Shown: in pieces, positions 5,434-7,798 of the stretch
Layout of the letters: each line of letters starts with the position of its first letter
How positions within the stretch are numbered: the stretch's first letter is position 1
Assembly: GCA_003170375.1 (NCBI GenBank)
Contig: PMZN01000118.1
Span: 1 to 7,798, forward strand
Reading direction: 5' to 3'
From: Acidimicrobiaceae bacterium
GTDB taxonomy: Bacteria > Actinomycetota > Acidimicrobiia > Acidimicrobiales > Bog-793
DNA: 7,798 nt
Made by a program: the position numbers and the translations under genes
The notes under the pieces: generated by a model
Seen by the model: only the letters and a program-made list of their open reading frames with translations
Told to the model about the DNA's origin: nothing
Database searches by the model: none

Positions 5434-6129
5434 GTGAGCCCGGCAACAAGGCGCTATCGGCAGATTCGCTTCGAGTCGCCGGCTGGGGCAACCGAGCTGC
5501 TGCTAGTGCGTCACGGCGAGTCAGAGGCCGCCGATCCCGATCGGCCATTCCCGCTTGTCGACGGCAGGGGCGATCCGGAACTGTCGCAGCTGGGCCGGGA
5601 GCAGGCCGTGCTCGTTGCCGACCGCTTGGCTGCCACTCGAGTCGACGCCATCTATGTCACAAGTCTGCGCCGCACCGCCGAGACAGCGGCTCCACTCGCG
5701 GCGCGGCTCAAGCTCGTACCCGAAGTCGAGCCCGCCCTGGCTGAAGTCAATCTCGGCGAGTGGGACGGCGGCATCTACCGCCAGCGCGTCGCCGAAGGCG
5801 ATCCCCTCGCGCTTCAGATGCTCGAGGAGGAACGCTGGGATGTGATTCCCGGCGCCGAGTCCAATGCAGCCGTCGCAGCGCGCGTCGGTCCGGCGATCGC
5901 ACGTATCGCGGAACGCCACGCCGGTGAGCGCGTCGTGTGCTTTGCGCACGGCGGCACGATCGGGGCCGTCCTGGCAATCGCGACCGGATCCCGGCCGTTT
6001 GCCTTCAACGGCTCCGACAACGGCGCTATCTCGAGCATTGTGATGGCCGGACCGCGCTGGCTGCTGCGTGGTTTCAACGACAGGTCACACCTGGAGCGAC
6101 ACAACCCTCGCGTACGCTCCGATTCATGA
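5434..6129 (+). CDS. Histidine phosphatase family protein (phosphoglycerate mutase-like)
   Basis: A 231-residue cytoplasmic enzyme of the histidine phosphatase superfamily, which uses a phosphohistidine intermediate to hydrolyse or transfer phosphate. LLVRHGES at 23-30 holds the catalytic His27 with Arg26. TSLRRTAETA at 77-85 supplies the second Arg, AEVNLGEWDG at 103-112 the acid residue Glu104, and FAHGGTIGAVL at 170-180 the second His172. The NDRSHL near the C terminus is like that of many actinobacterial phosphatases of this family. The substrate cannot be told: it is probably a general phosphatase rather than a glycolytic mutase. The start is GTG 5434 with CAGGG seven bases upstream; the ten or so residues before the RHG core are not decisive. 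Its stop overlaps the next gene's start in ATGA, so the two are probably translated together. Confidence 0.92.
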   Translation: MSPATRRYRQIRFESPAGATELLLVRHGESEAADPDRPFPLVDGRGDPELSQLGREQAVLVADRLAATRVDAIYVTSLRRTAETAAPLAARLKLVPEVEPALAEVNLGEWDGGIYRQRVAEGDPLALQMLEEERWDVIPGAESNAAVAARVGPAIARIAERHAGERVVCFAHGGTIGAVLAIATGSRPFAFNGSDNGAISSIVMAGPRWLLRGFNDRSHLERHNPRVRSDS

Positions 6130-6842
6130 CGTGGAACGAAGGTCCGCTGCTGGGGTTTGATCTGGAGACGACCGGCGTCAACCCGCGCTCGGACCTGCCG
6201 GTCCAAGTGGCCCTGATCCGTTGGGAGCCGTACGGAAGTGGCTACCGCAACGTGTTCATCGTCGATCCGGGATGTGAGGTTCCCTCCGGAGCGGAGGCCG
6301 TCCATGGGATCTCGACACAGAAGGCCCGGCAGGAAGGTTGCCCGCTCGGCGAGGCCGCGGCAATCGTGCACGCGGCGCTCGGCAAGGCACAAGCGGACCG
6401 CGTGCCGGTCGTGGCCATGAACGCGAGTTTCGACATCACGATCGCTGCGATGCTGTTCCGCAGCTTCGGGCTGGAGCCGATTGAATGGCGGGCACTCGTC
6501 GACCCCCTCGTCATCGACCGCAAGGTCGACTGTTTTCGGGCCGGCAAGCGCCGGCTGGACGCTCTCTGTGAGATCTACCAAGTCGCGCTTGGCAGCCCGC
6601 ATGACGCGGGGAGCGACGCCGATGCGACCCTCTCGCTCGCTCGGACGATCGCTTACCGGTATCCGGAGATCGCCAAGTACGAGATCGGCGAGCTGACCAA
6701 GCTTCAAGCCGGCTGGCACCGGGAATGGGCGCTCGAATACGACTCATGGTGCCGGGAGAACGGCGAGCCGGGACTTGCTCTTGAGGAGTTCTGTTGGCCT
6801 ATGCGCGAGGTCCTCGACTTGCACGGTGCGCCCAGTCGCTGA
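6126..6842 (+). CDS. DEDDh 3'-5' exonuclease (DnaQ/epsilon-like)
   Basis: A 238-residue exonuclease of the DnaQ-like superfamily, which removes nucleotides from 3' ends with two metal ions. Exo I is GFDLETTG at 10-17 (Asp12, Glu14), Exo II is NASFDI at 99-104 (Asp103), and Exo III is HDAGSDADATL at 159-169 (His159, Asp164, the H-x4-D spacing of the DEDDh class). No polymerase, BRCT or GIY-YIG domain is attached, so it is a stand-alone nuclease. Repair, proofreading in trans and RNA trimming are all open. The C-terminal 50 residues, rich in Trp and Glu (AGWHREWALEYDSWC), are typical of the actinobacterial stand-alone form, as I recall it. ATG 6126 is chosen because of the ATGA overlap with the phosphatase; the open frame further upstream lies inside that gene. 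The downstream neighbour is convergent. Confidence 0.93.
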   Translation: MTWNEGPLLGFDLETTGVNPRSDLPVQVALIRWEPYGSGYRNVFIVDPGCEVPSGAEAVHGISTQKARQEGCPLGEAAAIVHAALGKAQADRVPVVAMNASFDITIAAMLFRSFGLEPIEWRALVDPLVIDRKVDCFRAGKRRLDALCEIYQVALGSPHDAGSDADATLSLARTIAYRYPEIAKYEIGELTKLQAGWHREWALEYDSWCRENGEPGLALEEFCWPMREVLDLHGAPSR

Positions 6843-6860
6843 ACGGGGCTGGCCACTTTC

Positions 6861-6892
6861 GCCGACGAGCCTGTCAGTATCGGCTCGCCGGC
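6861..6892. terminator. Hairpin between convergent exonuclease and LCP genes
   Basis: GCCGACGAGCC and GGCTCGCCGGC form an 11-bp stem with one A-C mismatch around a 10-base loop, centred in the 77-bp gap between two convergent stop codons. Flanking CTGGCC and GGCCAG could extend it. No T-run follows on either strand, so it would be a bidirectional, T-less type of terminator. Confidence 0.5.
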
Positions 6893-6919
6893 ACTGACCG
6901 CCTCAACTCGGGCCAGGCC

Positions 6920-7798
6920 TCAGCACGGCGTGGGGTCGTAGGACGCTGATGCGTTGTTATAGATCGGCGCCTCGCCGGCTGGAGTCGGCGCGATCGTTGT
7001 GACAGTTGTCTGGTTCGATGTCGTCGTCGTAGCCGAAGCGCCGCTCGCCGGGATCGTCGTCGAAGTCGCGCTCGCCAGGATCGCCGTCGAAGTCGCGCTC
7101 GCCGCGGCCGTCGAAGTCATGCTCGCGGTGGTCGCCGTCGAGCTTCCGCCCGGTGAGGTCGTGGTGGTAGTCGCCGGGGACGCCGTCGCAGACGTGCCGA
7201 ACGCGAGGAAGTTCTTGATCACCACATCGTCAGCGGCAGCGGCCGGCAGCAACACATCGGCGCCCCCCGAGGTGATGTAGGGACCGACGGTTGGAAGAGT
7301 CACGGACTTGAGCGACCCAGGCGGGAAGTTGTGGAACTCCCTCGCCAAGTTCACCATCGTGCCTTCTGTCATGGTCTCGTCAATCGTCAGGTTGTGAGCC
7401 GCGGCGCTGATGAAGCCGGTCAACGCGATGGGGTTGGTGATCTCGGCGTTCAACTGGTGGATCACCGCCCGGAAGAACGCCTGCTGGTTGCGGATCCTGG
7501 TGAAGTCGCTGCCGTAGTCGTTGTACCAGACTCCTTTGACTTCGTACTGAAGATTCCGGCTGCGCACCAGGGCGAGAGCCTGATTGCCGTTGACGACCTG
7601 ACAACCGGTCTTCAGGACGCGAAGACCGGTCGGGTTCGTAGCCTGGCCGTTCACGTACTCCCGGTCCCTCAACGGATCCTTGAAGGCCAGGTGGATGCCA
7701 CCGATCGCATTCACCATGTTCTGCAACCCGGGGAAGTTCACCTCGACGAAATAATTGACAGGAATACCGAAGTCCTGCGCGATCGTCTGCACCAGCAG
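6920..7798 (-). CDS. LCP (LytR-CpsA-Psr) family protein, 5' end outside window
   Basis: LCP proteins are membrane-anchored, extracytoplasmic enzymes that transfer glycopolymers such as teichoic acids or arabinogalactan from lipid carriers to peptidoglycan. The visible 292 residues contain VNYFVEVNFPGLQNMVNAIGG at about 14-34 (VNYFVEV, NAIGGI), TGCQVVNGNQALALVRSR at 64-81 with the pyrophosphate-contacting Arg pair, and SDFTRIRNQQAF at 98-108. The domain's N-terminal strands and membrane anchor are beyond position 7798. The catalytic core ends by about 200. Residues 202-272 are a low-complexity Ser/Thr/Ala linker, partly made of tandem repeats in the DNA, and the protein ends NNASASYDPTPC with a terminal Cys. 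Such a linker would extend into the wall and may be glycosylated. The stop is a TGA at 6920-6922. The gene is convergent with the exonuclease. Confidence 0.92.
   Translation of the reverse strand: MLVQTIAQDFGIPVNYFVEVNFPGLQNMVNAIGGIHLAFKDPLRDREYVNGQATNPTGLRVLKTGCQVVNGNQALALVRSRNLQYEVKGVWYNDYGSDFTRIRNQQAFFRAVIHQLNAEITNPIALTGFISAAAHNLTIDETMTEGTMVNLAREFHNFPPGSLKSVTLPTVGPYITSGGADVLLPAAAADDVVIKNFLAFGTSATASPATTTTTSPGGSSTATTASMTSTAAASATSTAILASATSTTIPASGASATTTTSNQTTVTTIAPTPAGEAPIYNNASASYDPTPC
7026..7145. repeat. Degenerate 24-30 bp tandem repeat inside the LCP gene
   Basis: Four to five imperfect copies sharing GTCGAAGTCGCGCTCGCC: units at 7026-7055, 7056-7082, 7083-7106, 7107-7130 and a partial one after it. 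All unit lengths are multiples of three, so copy changes stay in frame. They encode the Ala/Ser/Thr linker (ATSTAILAS, ATSTTIPAS). Confidence 0.7.

Noticed and set aside
5393..5437. Small plus-strand frame MADEQELITDRAGT overlapping the phosphatase start in GTGA
   Set aside because: Possible leader peptide by position, but only 14 codons, no Shine-Dalgarno of its own and no distinctive composition; not enough to call.
5189..5548. Upstream extension of the CHAP gene to 5548
   Set aside because: It would bury the signal peptide about 120 residues into the protein and overlap the phosphatase start; GTG 5188 has a Shine-Dalgarno.
5814..6719. Minus-strand open frame of 301 codons across the phosphatase and exonuclease
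   Set aside because: It spans two well-supported genes on the other strand, crosses their overlap, and shows no domain.
7026..7145. Repeats considered as a CRISPR array
   Set aside because: Units are adjacent without unique spacers, degenerate, and in frame within a coding region.
6999..7280. Val/Ala-rich plus-strand frame opposite the LCP linker, resembling a membrane protein
   Set aside because: It is the complement of the Ser/Thr/Ala tandem repeat; hydrophobicity arises from GTC/GCC repeats, not from a gene.

Overview
The window is high-GC DNA whose genes favour G or C at third codon positions. It probably comes from an actinobacterium, perhaps a lesser-known lineage such as Acidimicrobiia; that placement is inferred from gene content and style. 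Supporting signs are a LytR-CpsA-Psr (LCP) wall protein with a Ser/Thr/Ala-rich tail, a Nur-like nickel regulator, a secreted CHAP protein with a typical signal peptide, GTG starts, and a possible leaderless start. I see no RNA gene, mobile element, CRISPR array or phage gene.

Layout. (1) 1-300: a possible 3' end of an upstream gene, then a region with nothing firm in it. (2) 301-777 (+): methylglyoxal synthase. (3) 823-1281 (-): a Fur-family regulator whose histidine pattern best fits Nur, divergent from (4) 1427-2623 (+): a NiCoT-type nickel/cobalt permease. Their 145-bp shared upstream region holds a 17-bp palindrome, TTGC-N9-GCAA, that fits the geometry of the known Nur box, so the two genes look like a self-contained nickel homeostasis unit. 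(5) 2696-5188 (-): a secreted protein of about 830 residues: signal peptide, unrecognised N-terminal region, CHAP amidase domain, and three tandem C-terminal modules, the first of which lacks an internal 42-residue block. (6) 5434-6129 (+): a histidine phosphatase overlapping by ATGA with (7) 6126-6842 (+): a DEDDh 3'-5' exonuclease; these look translationally coupled. (8) 6920-7798 (-): the C-terminal part of an LCP-family protein whose 5' end lies outside the window.

How they may work together. The regulator and permease form the clearest functional unit. The CHAP and LCP proteins both act outside the membrane, probably on the cell wall, but are separated by the phosphatase-exonuclease pair and read from their own promoters. 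Methylglyoxal synthase is convergent with the regulator and shares no promoter with the nickel genes. A link through nickel-dependent glyoxalase I is only a speculation. The points most worth following are the Nur-box-like operator and the repeat architecture of the CHAP protein.
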